In this document: positions 25,318-32,693 of the stretch, in pieces
Numbering within the stretch: the stretch's first letter is position 1
How the letters are laid out: the number at the start of each line of letters is the position of its first letter
Assembly: GCA_036271315.1 (NCBI GenBank)
Contig: DATBAV010000011.1
Span: 1-64,000 of the forward strand
Direction: 5' to 3'
Length of the DNA stretch: 64,000 nt
DNA from: VRUE01 sp036271315
Lineage (GTDB): Bacteria; Actinomycetota; Thermoleophilia; Solirubrobacterales; 70-9
Notes under the pieces: generated by a model
The model's database searches: none
The model's input: only the letters and a program-made list of their open reading frames with translations
What the model was told of the DNA's origin: nothing
Translations under genes and position numbers: made by a program

Positions 25318-26964
25318 CTAGGGACTAACTGGAACAGCTGGCCTCGCGGCCTCCGGTAGGTCGCGAGGCTCTGAGCCCTCCTTTGGGGGGATCAGGCTCA
25401 TTGCGTGCTCGGCCTTTGCCGTGATCGTCAGGCTTGGGTTGACCCCGGGATTAGCGGGGATCGCGGCGCCGTCGGTGACCAGCAGGTTCTCGTAGCCGAA
25501 GACGCGGTTGCCGCTGTCGACGACGCCGCTCTCAGGACCCTCGCCGACCACCGCACCGCCGAGGATGTGAGCGGTCGAGGGGATATTCCCGATCGACTCG
25601 GTGATCGCGCTCTGGGCGACGCCGCCGGTGCGCTGCTCGAACCAGCGCGCCACTTTCTCAGCGGCGGGGATGTAGGTCGGGTTGGGCCGGCCGGGGTCCT
25701 GTTCGGTTTGCAGGCGCACGCCGGAGCCGAAGATCTTGCGCTTGGGCCGGAAGTGCATAGCGGCGTCGACCGTCTGCATCACCAAGAGGATCACGGTGCG
25801 CTGCGACCAACGGTGGGGGATCATCATCCGCACCGTGCGCAGCGGGTGGCGCATGATCGCCGCGAGCCACTTGATCGGCCGGCTCAGCTTCGTGCCCGGG
25901 CCCGTCATAGCGGTGAAGGTGCCGGACATCGCGTCGCCGCCGGTGCCGTAGGTGACGACCTCGATGTGGGTATCGGGGTCGGGGTAGATGCTCGAGGTGA
26001 TCGCGACCGAGCGGCTGAAATCGCGCTCGTCGTCGGGCGCGGTGACCGACTGGATCGACTCCGAGTTGGTGCGGACCAGGTCACCGAGCTTGTCCGAGAT
26101 CCGCGGCAGCGCGCCGCTGTGGCGGCAGTTAGCGAGCAGGTTGTTGGTGCCGAGGGCGCCGGCGGCGACGATCACGCCGCGGGCGGTCTGCATGCGCCGC
26201 TGCTTGCGCAGCCAGGATCCTGAGCGCTCGCTGGCGATCGCGTAGCCGTTTGAGCCGTCGGCGGCGCCGAGCGGGCGGATCTCGGTCACCTGGCGCTCGG
26301 GCTGGATCTCGACCCCGAGCTTCTCGGCGAACCAGAGGTAGTTCTTCATCAGCGTGTTCTTCGCCCCGTGGCGGCAGCCGACCATGCAGCTGCCGCAGCG
26401 CATGCAACCCGTTCTGCTCGGCCCCTCGCCGCCGAAGAAGGGGTCCTCGACCTCTACTCCCGGCTTGTCGAAGAAGACCCCGACCCGGGTGTTGGTGAAG
26501 GTCTCGCCGACGCCGATCTCCTCGCCGTATTCCTGCAGCAGCTTGTCGGCCGGCCCGATGCCTTCGTACTCGACCACGCCGAGCATCCGCTCCGCCGTGT
26601 CGTAGTGCGGCGCCAGTTCCAGCTCCCAGTTGCCCAGCTGCTTCCACTGCGGGTCCTCGAAGAAGGCCGGGCGCGCTCGGTAGAGGGTGTTGGCGTAGCC
26701 GAGGCTGCCGCCGCCGACGCCGCTGCCGGAGACGATGAAGACGTCCTTGAAGAAGGTCATCCGCATCACCCCGCGGAAGCCGAAGCGCGGCAGCCAGAAG
26801 TAGCGGCGCGGGTGGCGCAGGTTCGACTCGGCGAAGTCCTCGTCTCCGAAGCGGCTGCCGCACTCCAGTACCGCGACCTTGTAACCCTTTTCGGCCAGCC
26901 GCAGGGCGGAGACGCTGCCGCCGAAGCCAGACCCAACTACCAGCCAGTCGTAGTCGTAAGTCAC
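25318..26964 (-). CDS. GMC-family FAD oxidoreductase (cholesterol oxidase-like)
   Basis: The 548-aa flavoprotein begins with the Rossmann FAD motif (LVVGSGFGGSVSALRLAEKG). It has a cysteine-rich segment near 195-210 (GCMRCGSCMVGCRHGAKNT) and ends with the GMC C-terminal domain (PANPGVNPSLTITAKAEHAM). Proteins of this type oxidise alcohols, often sterols; this substrate is unknown. The CxxCxxxC segment suggests an iron-sulfur site or metal. The GTG start is followed downstream by rubredoxin-LemA genes only on the upstream side: a rubredoxin gene ends 23 nt before it and could supply its electron acceptor. Confidence 0.88.
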   Translation of the reverse strand: MTYDYDWLVVGSGFGGSVSALRLAEKGYKVAVLECGSRFGDEDFAESNLRHPRRYFWLPRFGFRGVMRMTFFKDVFIVSGSGVGGGSLGYANTLYRARPAFFEDPQWKQLGNWELELAPHYDTAERMLGVVEYEGIGPADKLLQEYGEEIGVGETFTNTRVGVFFDKPGVEVEDPFFGGEGPSRTGCMRCGSCMVGCRHGAKNTLMKNYLWFAEKLGVEIQPERQVTEIRPLGAADGSNGYAIASERSGSWLRKQRRMQTARGVIVAAGALGTNNLLANCRHSGALPRISDKLGDLVRTNSESIQSVTAPDDERDFSRSVAITSSIYPDPDTHIEVVTYGTGGDAMSGTFTAMTGPGTKLSRPIKWLAAIMRHPLRTVRMMIPHRWSQRTVILLVMQTVDAAMHFRPKRKIFGSGVRLQTEQDPGRPNPTYIPAAEKVARWFEQRTGGVAQSAITESIGNIPSTAHILGGAVVGEGPESGVVDSGNRVFGYENLLVTDGAAIPANPGVNPSLTITAKAEHAMSLIPPKEGSEPRDLPEAARPAVPVSP

Positions 26965-26987
26965 GCCGCGGCCCTTGCTGGAGAGGC

Positions 26988-27179
26988 TTAGGCCTCGCCG
27001 GGCTCGAGCGGCCGGAAGTCAGAGGTCCGGGCGCCGCAGACCGGGCAGAACCAGTCTTTGGGAATGTCCTCGAATTTGGTTCCGGGCGGGATGCCCCCGT
27101 CGGGGTCGCCGATCGCCGGGTCATAGATGAACCCACAGCTCTCGCAGATCCAAAGCGTTTGCTCGGTGGCCGTCGTCAT
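26988..27179 (-). CDS. Rubredoxin
   Basis: Rubredoxins are small one-iron electron carriers. The 63-residue protein has both iron-binding loops, CESCGFIYDPAIGDPDGG and WFCPVCGARTSDF, that supply four cysteines, and the usual aromatic core residues. It sits 23 nt ahead of a GMC flavoenzyme gene on the same strand, which makes that enzyme a plausible redox partner. A lemA gene precedes it by 18 nt, so all three may form one transcript. Confidence 0.95.
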   Translation of the reverse strand: MTTATEQTLWICESCGFIYDPAIGDPDGGIPPGTKFEDIPKDWFCPVCGARTSDFRPLEPGEA

Positions 27180-27197
27180 GACAACAAAGGTTAGTAC

Positions 27198-27764
27198 TCA
27201 GTCTTTGCTGAAGTTGACCGCGACCGGCTCGCGATCCGCCGCGTCTTCGATCTCGAAGTACTCGCGTTTGGTGAAACCGCCCTGGTTGGCGATGATCGAG
27301 CCTGGGAATTGTTCGATGTCGGTGTTGTAGGACTGCACGTTGGAGTTGTAGATCCGCCGTGAGGCCTGGATCTCGTCCTCGAGCTCCGAGAGGTTGCGAC
27401 TGAGCTGCTGGAAGTTCTCGGTGGCGCGCAGGGTGGGGTAGTTCTCCGCCACTGCCTTGACGTCGGCGAGCGCCTGGGTCAGCTGCTGCTCGGCCTTGGC
27501 GGTTTCCTCTACACCCTGGGCGGCCATCGCGGCGGCCCGCGCCTGGGTCGTCTTCTCGAAGGTCTGGCTCTCGTGCTCGGCGTAGCCCTTGACCGTCTCG
27601 ACCAGGTTCGGCACGAGGTCGTGGCGACGCTTCAGCTGCACGTCGATTCCGCTCCACGACTCGTCGACTCGGTTGCGCGAGGCGATGATCGAGTTGCGCT
27701 TGGCGATGTAGTAGAGGACCGCGATGACGATAATCGCGACGACCACGATGATGGCGATGAGCAT
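27198..27764 (-). CDS. LemA family protein
   Basis: The 188-aa protein has an N-terminal membrane helix (about 2-20) and the coiled-coil LemA domain, with the typical RNRVDESWSGIDVQLKRRHD, DLVPNLVETVKGYAEHE and RIYNSNVQSYNTDIEQFPG blocks. Its function is not established; the helix places most of the protein at the membrane surface. The ATG is 6 nt behind TAGCAT with no ribosome binding site, so leaderless expression is likely. A DUF3137-like gene is divergent from it, a pairing seen in other bacteria. Confidence 0.93.
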   Translation of the reverse strand: MLIAIIVVVAIIVIAVLYYIAKRNSIIASRNRVDESWSGIDVQLKRRHDLVPNLVETVKGYAEHESQTFEKTTQARAAAMAAQGVEETAKAEQQLTQALADVKAVAENYPTLRATENFQQLSRNLSELEDEIQASRRIYNSNVQSYNTDIEQFPGSIIANQGGFTKREYFEIEDAADREPVAVNFSKD

Positions 27765-27770
27765 GGGTCC

Positions 27771-27776
27771 ATGCTA
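27771..27776 (-). promoter_or_regulatory. Putative -10 box of lemA (leaderless type)
   Basis: TAGCAT on the minus strand ends 6 nt before the ATG. Confidence 0.45.
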
Positions 27777-27812
27777 CTTGGCTCGCCGGCCAACTGCATA
27801 GGATCGAGGGCG

Positions 27813-28484
27813 ATGAGCGCCAAGCAGGAAGCCCAGGACTGGGCCGAGATCGTCAGCAAATACGGCGAGCGGCAACAGCTCAAATACGAGCCGGTCGGGG
27901 GGATCAACCCCGTGGACGGTCCGGTGGCCCTTTGCGTCGGCGGCAGCAACCGCCTTACCGGCCAGCTCAGCGAGGGCTTCTGGGGTTCGTGCTGCGACGC
28001 GGACGAGAAGGAAATGGGAGGGCTCTTCAGCAAGGCCGTCCTACCGACGGCCCTCCTGGCCAAGGCGCACATGCCCGACTTGGCGCAGGTCGTGCCGGCC
28101 TTCAACGTCGAGTCGATCGAGGGCCACGAGGTGGTCACCCAGCATTTCGCTCGCAAGGTGGAATTCGAGTCGATCGATTTCAACAAGCGCTTCTCGGCGA
28201 CGGTGCCGAGCGAGTACGACCCAGTGGCCCTGCGCGAGCTCTTCAGCCCCGGCTTCCTCAGCTGGACGACGACGATGACCGGCGAGGTCGACTTCGGCAT
28301 CAACGATCGCCAGCTCTGGTTCCTCTGGCGCCTGCGCGAGCGCAGTGCCGAAGAACTGAAAGCAGTGCTGAAGAACGCCGGTCGGCTCTTCAAACGCCTG
28401 CAGGGCGAGATGGAAGAGAGCGGGATCCATACCTATCCGCCGGGCCCCTGGCACGCTGGTCTCGAGCCCTTCCCGGCCTCCTAG
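27813..28484 (+). CDS. Conserved hypothetical protein, DUF3137-like
   Basis: The 223-aa protein has no signal peptide or clear membrane helix. A stretch near residues 115-155 (VEFESIDFNKRF, ALRELFSPGF) resembles the conserved core of DUF3137 proteins. That family is frequently encoded beside LemA, as here, where lemA is divergent with a 48-bp gap. Function unknown. TAGGAT lies 8 nt before the ATG. Similarity is judged by eye only and could be spurious. Confidence 0.6.
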   Translation: MSAKQEAQDWAEIVSKYGERQQLKYEPVGGINPVDGPVALCVGGSNRLTGQLSEGFWGSCCDADEKEMGGLFSKAVLPTALLAKAHMPDLAQVVPAFNVESIEGHEVVTQHFARKVEFESIDFNKRFSATVPSEYDPVALRELFSPGFLSWTTTMTGEVDFGINDRQLWFLWRLRERSAEELKAVLKNAGRLFKRLQGEMEESGIHTYPPGPWHAGLEPFPAS

Positions 28485-28622
28485 TCTTCCTCGAACGAAC
28501 GTCCATTGGACATGGGTCCAACTGGGTCTAGTGGATCTCGTTTCGGCCGATGGGTAAGCGTGAGCGCACTCGCCGGAACCGTTGCAGCCCCGTTTGCCGC
28601 TAGGCACGACGGCCTCGACGCG

Positions 28623-29129
28623 ATGCGCTGGTTGCGCTCAGGGCTCTCCCTGGCTCTGGCCCTGGGCATCCTCGCGATCGCCCTGCCGGCGGCCTTCGGC
28701 GCCGGCGCCAAGGGCGCGGGCGCCGATCCGGTTCGGGTCTTCTCGTCTGGCTCGGCAGTTGCCGTTGACGCCGGCGGGGGCGCCCAGCTCTCGGTCGGCG
28801 GTCTCGTCCCCGGGGCCAGCCGCAGCGCGACGATTCGGCTCTCCAATGCGGGTTCGGAGGCCGCCTCCTTCGCCCTTGCGCCGCGCCTGCACGATCAGGT
28901 CGGGGCAGGCGGAACGGCGCTCTCCTCGGTCCTCGAGCTCCGCATCGCCTCTCGCGGCGGAGCGGTGCTCTATGACGGCACTCTCGCTGGCCTGCGGCGG
29001 CTTGCGCTGGGCCGGATCGGTGGCGACGCGACGCGGGCGCTTCGCTTCACGGTGACCCTTCCTCGCAGCGCCGGCAACGCGGTCGAGGGCAGCAGCTTGA
29101 GCGCTGGCTTCAGCTGGATCGCCAGCTGA
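28623..29129 (+). CDS. Secreted TasA/camelysin-like protein (paralogue 1)
   Basis: The 168-aa product has a signal peptide (about 1-26; LSLALALGILAIALPAAFGA). Its beta-rich domain shares with two downstream proteins the plan GLVPGASRSATIRLSNAG...LGRIGGDATRALRFTVTLP...GSSLSAGFSW. TasA-type proteins form extracellular fibres or matrix components. A TTG start 117 nt upstream is possible, but the signal peptide favours this ATG. It is separated by 224 nt, including a hairpin and a riboswitch, from the rest of the cluster, so it has its own transcript. No Shine-Dalgarno sequence is evident. Confidence 0.6.
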   Translation: MRWLRSGLSLALALGILAIALPAAFGAGAKGAGADPVRVFSSGSAVAVDAGGGAQLSVGGLVPGASRSATIRLSNAGSEAASFALAPRLHDQVGAGGTALSSVLELRIASRGGAVLYDGTLAGLRRLALGRIGGDATRALRFTVTLPRSAGNAVEGSSLSAGFSWIAS

Positions 29130-29187
29130 ATCTCCTCTGCGCGGCCCGCCTCAGGGCGCGTCATAGATAAGCGGATTTTTCCGTTGC

Positions 29188-29204
29188 CCCGCTCAGCAAG
29201 CGGG
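29188..29204 (+). terminator. Possible terminator after TasA-like gene 1
   Basis: CCCGCT and AGCGGG form a 6-bp stem with a 5-nt loop, followed by CGTTTCC. It separates the first TasA-like gene from the riboswitch-controlled operon. The T-run is weak. Confidence 0.35.
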
Positions 29205-29229
29205 CGTTTCCTGCCGATCAGATCGGTGC

Positions 29230-29321
29230 ATGGAAGCGATTCAAGGCAAACCCGCCGCGAGGCGGGGACGCAAAGCTAGAGGCCTTGCCGCAAGGCGAGG
29301 TAGCTCGGCTGCCGCTTTCGG
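29230..29321 (+). promoter_or_regulatory. Cyclic di-GMP-I (GEMM-I) riboswitch
   Basis: The sequence carries the conserved GEMM-I core: AAGGCAAACC, then the P2 hairpin CCCGCC-GCGA-GGCGGG closed by a GNRA tetraloop, directly followed by GGGACGCAAAGC. A P3 arm of GCTA...TAGC and CCTTG...CAAGG follows, and P1 can form from AAGCG (29234-29238) and CGCTT (29313-29317). It lies 33 nt before the ATG of a TasA-like gene, so c-di-GMP should control the TasA/SipW operon. The 3' side of P1 (29315-29321) can instead pair with 29339-29345, covering part of the AAGGAGG Shine-Dalgarno sequence, which suggests translational control with activation by ligand. Confidence 0.9.
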
Positions 29322-29353
29322 AGCCCAAAATTCGAGCCCCGAAGGAGGCACTT

Positions 29354-29923
29354 ATGTCTCGTATTTCCGTGATCCTCTCGAGTCCCCGCCATCTGCTTGG
29401 AGCGCTTCTTGTGGCGCTGCTTGCAGTCGGCGCGGTCGTTGGATCAGGCGCGAGCTTCACCTCGAAGTCCGCGAACCCGAGCAACACATTCAGCGCAGGC
29501 AACCTGGCGCAGTCCAACTCCAAGGAAGGCGCCGCGGTGCTGACCGCTGTGAAGATGGTGCCCGGAACCTCGACCAACGGCACGGTGGTGATTACCAACA
29601 GCGGCGACGTTGCTGGCACGTTCACCCTCTCGAAGACGAGTCTCACGGATACGCCGGGCGCCAATGGCGGCCAGCTCTCCGGGGTGCTCAATCTGAAAGT
29701 GGAAGACGTGACCAAAGCGGGGTCGCCGATCTCCGTGTACTCGGGCAAGGTCGGCGCTATGGGTGCGCAATCGCTGGGCAGCTTTGCTGCCGGCGAAGCC
29801 CGCACCTACAAGTTCACAGTCGAATTCCCCGACGGTGGAGTCCCCGCGTCTGCGACGACGGGCGACAACGCCTACAAGGGTTCTTCGATGAGCGTCGGCT
29901 ACCAGTGGGATGCCGCTTCCTGA
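29354..29923 (+). CDS. Secreted TasA/camelysin-like protein (paralogue 2)
   Basis: The 189-aa protein has a SipW-type export signal: a hydrophobic helix (about 13-32) followed by GASFTSKSANPSNTFSAGNL, the A-x-F-T/S-x-S...N-x-F-x-A-G pattern of TasA precursors. The mature part has GTVVITNSGDVAGTF, GSFAAGEARTYKF and GSSMSVGYQW blocks also found in its paralogues. It is the first gene behind the c-di-GMP riboswitch, with AAGGAGG 5 nt before the ATG. It likely forms a surface or matrix fibre subunit cleaved by the peptidase encoded next. Confidence 0.8.
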   Translation: MSRISVILSSPRHLLGALLVALLAVGAVVGSGASFTSKSANPSNTFSAGNLAQSNSKEGAAVLTAVKMVPGTSTNGTVVITNSGDVAGTFTLSKTSLTDTPGANGGQLSGVLNLKVEDVTKAGSPISVYSGKVGAMGAQSLGSFAAGEARTYKFTVEFPDGGVPASATTGDNAYKGSSMSVGYQWDAAS

Positions 29924-29960
29924 GCGCATCTCATAAGTGGGGAGCCGGGGCGGTCACTAG

Positions 29961-30545
29961 ATGACCGCCCCGGCGATCCGCTCTCATCCCGCCTTGCGCT
30001 GGGCCGGCGCCGCGGCGACGGTGCTCTGCTTGGCGCTTGCGGCGACCTTGTTGATCCCCGCTGTCCTCGGTTATCAGCGCTACGTGATCGTCAGCGGCTC
30101 GATGACCGGGACCTATGACCGCGGCTCGATCGTCTACGACAAGGAAGTGCCGGTCTCCGACCTCGAGGTGGGCGACCCGATCACCTACGCGCCGCCACCG
30201 GGTGCTTCGCCCGAGAAGCTGGTCACTCACCGCATCGTCTGGATCGGGCATAACAAGGCCGGCGAAGAGATCTTCCGCACCAAGGGCGACGCCAACGAAG
30301 TGGCCGACCCCTGGACCTTCAGCCTCGATAAGCCCGAGCAGGCCAAGGTCGCCTTCTCGATTCCCTACGTCGGCTTCCTGCTCGCCGCGCTCTCGATCCC
30401 GACCGTGCGCATGCTGGCGATCGGCATCCCCGCCGTCCTCGTCGCCCTGCTGATCCTCGGCGGCATCTGGCGCGACGCCGGGGAGGAGGCGCGGCGCCGC
30501 CGGGAAGAGGCCAACCCGACCCAGACGCCGCAATGGACCGAGTAA
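29961..30545 (+). CDS. SipW-like signal peptidase I
   Basis: The 194-aa membrane protein has a helix near 14-36, the active-site serine in YVIVSGSMTG (Ser47), and THRI (His90) where ordinary bacterial signal peptidases have lysine. This Ser-His arrangement is that of the ER/SipW type. A second helix lies near 130-160. SipW-type enzymes cleave TasA-like precursors outside the membrane. Its place between two TasA-like genes fits that job. It overlaps the next gene by 13 nt, so production is coupled. Confidence 0.9.
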   Translation: MTAPAIRSHPALRWAGAAATVLCLALAATLLIPAVLGYQRYVIVSGSMTGTYDRGSIVYDKEVPVSDLEVGDPITYAPPPGASPEKLVTHRIVWIGHNKAGEEIFRTKGDANEVADPWTFSLDKPEQAKVAFSIPYVGFLLAALSIPTVRMLAIGIPAVLVALLILGGIWRDAGEEARRRREEANPTQTPQWTE

Positions 30546-31057
30546 GGCTGATCGCCGGCTCGCGCCGCTGGCTGCTGCTGGCGGCGCTGGCCCTGCTTGC
30601 GCTGGCGCTCGGCTCGGCGATGTTCAGCGGTGCCAGCTTCAGCTCGAAAAGCGCCAACAAAGCCTCGCTGGCCGCCGGCAGCGTCAAATTGAGCTCGTCG
30701 AAGCCCAATGAAGCGATCGTCAGCGCGTCCGGGATGGAACCGGGGTCCTCGCGAGAAGGCACGATCAAAATTGGCAACGAAGGCGATGTCGCAGGCACGG
30801 TGACGCTGACCGCGAGTGGGCTGAGCGGCACAGCGCTTGCCGCGGTGATCGACCTCAAAGTCGATGACGTCACCAGCGGCACGACCCAGAAGTGGAGCGG
30901 CAAGCTCGGCTCGTTCACCAGCGTCGCCCTCGGCAGCTTTGAAGCGGGCGCTACTCGCACCTATCGCTTCACGCTGAGCTGGCCCTCGACTTCCGACGCG
31001 GCGTCGCTGCAGGGGACATCGAGCTCGCTGAACTTCAACTGGAACGGCAGCTCATGA
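30533..31057 (+). CDS. Secreted TasA/camelysin-like protein (paralogue 3)
   Basis: The 174-aa product has a hydrophobic helix (about 11-28) and the SipW-type motif GASFSSKSANKASLAAGSV. The mature part repeats the plan of the gene before the peptidase: GTIKIGNEGDVAGTVTL, LGSFEAGATRTYRFTL and GTSSSLNFNW. It begins inside the end of the peptidase gene, and its TGA overlaps the ATG of the next gene, so three genes are tightly coupled. Confidence 0.78.
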   Translation: MDRVRLIAGSRRWLLLAALALLALALGSAMFSGASFSSKSANKASLAAGSVKLSSSKPNEAIVSASGMEPGSSREGTIKIGNEGDVAGTVTLTASGLSGTALAAVIDLKVDDVTSGTTQKWSGKLGSFTSVALGSFEAGATRTYRFTLSWPSTSDAASLQGTSSSLNFNWNGSS

Positions 31058-31986
31058 GGTTCAGGGCTCAGATCGCGCTCTCGCTTGTCGCGCTGGCCGC
31101 CAGCGTGCTCGCGGTCGCCTTCTCCGCGGCGAGCTTCACTGACTCCAAGCAGAACCCGCAGACGATCACGGCGATCGCCGACTGGACCGCGCCGAGCGCC
31201 GAAGCCAGCACGATCGCCCCGACCAGCGGTGGCACGGCCGGCTACCTCAAGTCGGCGAAACCGACCTACTACGTCTACGCGAAGGTGTCGGACTCCGGCA
31301 ACCCGGCGAGCGGCATCGCCTCGATCAAAGCGAACGTCAACAACCTCACCTCGGGCCAGACCGCGGTCACGCTGACCGTCGGCTCCTACTCGGTCGGCGG
31401 CGTCTCCTACAACTACCGCAGCGTCTCGCTCACCGCCGGCACGCTGAGCGCGGGCAGCAAGGCCTACTCGCTGGCGCTGGCCGACAAAGCAGGCAACACG
31501 GAAAGCGCGGAATTCTCCGTCACCGTCCTCAGCGGCTTCGCCGCCGCCAGCTTCGCGACCACCAACGTCAGCGGCGGCAACGAAGGCAAGCCCGAGAAAG
31601 GCGACACCGCGATCTTCACCTACAACAGCCAGCCGCTGCCGAGCTCGATCGTCTCCGGCTGGAGCGGTGCCTCGCCGGTCAGCGTCACGGCGACGATCAC
31701 GCAGTCCTCGAGTAACGACACCCTGACCGTCTCCAGCGCCACGCTCGGCACGGTCGAACTGAAAGGCAACTACGTCTCCAAAACCGTCACCTTCACCTCG
31801 TCCTCGCTGACCTTGGAAGGGAGCTCGGTTGTGCTGACCCTGGGCACGCCGAGCTCGTCGAGCAGCGTCGAAGACGACAACGGCAACCGCGCGCCGATCT
31901 GGAAGCCGTCGGCCTCGGCCAAGGACCTTGCCGAAAACGCTTGCTCGGCCGCGAGCGTGACGGCCGGTAGCGACCGTCAGTTCTGA
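31054..31986 (+). CDS. Secreted beta-rich protein with SipW-type signal
   Basis: The 310-aa protein starts MRFRAQIALSLVALAASVLA with the export motif SAASFTDSKQNPQTI, so it is probably processed by the neighbouring SipW-like peptidase. The rest is rich in Ser, Thr, Gly and Val with several beta-sandwich-like stretches (TKPTYYVYAKVSDSG-like segment, LADKAGNTESAEFSV) resembling Ig-like or fibronectin-like modules, and two cysteine-free domains before one C-terminal cysteine. It may be an anchor, adaptor or tip protein for TasA-like fibres. It is the last gene of the operon and faces a Nudix gene. Confidence 0.65.
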   Translation: MRFRAQIALSLVALAASVLAVAFSAASFTDSKQNPQTITAIADWTAPSAEASTIAPTSGGTAGYLKSAKPTYYVYAKVSDSGNPASGIASIKANVNNLTSGQTAVTLTVGSYSVGGVSYNYRSVSLTAGTLSAGSKAYSLALADKAGNTESAEFSVTVLSGFAAASFATTNVSGGNEGKPEKGDTAIFTYNSQPLPSSIVSGWSGASPVSVTATITQSSSNDTLTVSSATLGTVELKGNYVSKTVTFTSSSLTLEGSSVVLTLGTPSSSSSVEDDNGNRAPIWKPSASAKDLAENACSAASVTAGSDRQF

Positions 31987-31989
31987 GCC

Positions 31990-32664
31990 TCAGGAGGGAT
32001 AGTCGGGATCGCCGGGAAGGACGACCCGGTTGTCCTCGGCCGTGCCGATCACCTTGGGCAGGATCGGTTCGACCGCGAGGCCGCGGTGCGCCTCGATCGC
32101 CTCGTCGGAGCTGCGGAAGGGGAGCAGCGCTTCCAGCTGCTTGATCGTCGGGAAGGCGAGGGCGATCTCGCCGGCGGCCTGGGCCTCGAGCGCGCCCGCC
32201 GGCTCGAACCAGCCGGCGTCGGTGGTCTCGACGCCGTCGGGGCGGGGCGGGGTGTGGGCCGGGGCGAGGGCGAGGAAGAACCAGGCGTCGAAGCGACGCG
32301 AGACCACCTCGGGGGTGATCCAGCGCGAGAAGAGCACCAGCTCCTCGTCCTCCGGCAGGGCGATTCCCGCCTCCTCCTCCAGCTCACGCACCGCGCAGGC
32401 TTTGAAGCGCGCTTCGTCCTCGCCGTCCTCGCCATCGACGGCACCGCCGGGAAAGACCCAGACGTTGGGCATGAAGCGCGCCTTCTCGGTGCGCTTCAGC
32501 AGCAGCACCTCGAGCGCCCGGTCGGCGTGCCTACCGCCGCGCCGCAGCAGGACCACTGAGGCCGCCGGCCGTGGCTCAGAGGGCTCGCCGAGATTTGGCG
32601 CCTCGGCCGGCCCGCGCTGTCTCTCCTCGCCCATCGAGCCACCATATCGGCGCGCCTCCGACAT
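31990..32664 (-). CDS. Nudix hydrolase
   Basis: Nudix enzymes hydrolyse nucleoside diphosphates linked to another moiety. The 224-aa protein has a Nudix box with FPGGAVDGEDGEDEARF followed by ACAVRELEEEAGI, containing the REx2EE metal-binding residues. The acidic insertion between GG and the RE helix makes it a longer RNA-decapping/CoA-pyrophosphatase-like type. Substrate is unknown. The exact start is uncertain because the first 30 residues are low-complexity; an internal methionine at residue 11 is possible. Confidence 0.85.
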   Translation of the reverse strand: MSEARRYGGSMGEERQRGPAEAPNLGEPSEPRPAASVVLLRRGGRHADRALEVLLLKRTEKARFMPNVWVFPGGAVDGEDGEDEARFKACAVRELEEEAGIALPEDEELVLFSRWITPEVVSRRFDAWFFLALAPAHTPPRPDGVETTDAGWFEPAGALEAQAAGEIALAFPTIKQLEALLPFRSSDEAIEAHRGLAVEPILPKVIGTAEDNRVVLPGDPDYPS

Positions 32665-32693
32665 TCACGCCGGTGGTGCGTGGCCGGTGTCGC

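Noticed and set aside
28506..28622. An N-terminal extension of TasA-like gene 1, or a second riboswitch in this leader.
   Set aside because: The extension would put 39 polar residues before the signal peptide, and the leader lacks the GGCAAACC/GGGACGCAAAGC core, so no riboswitch is claimed.
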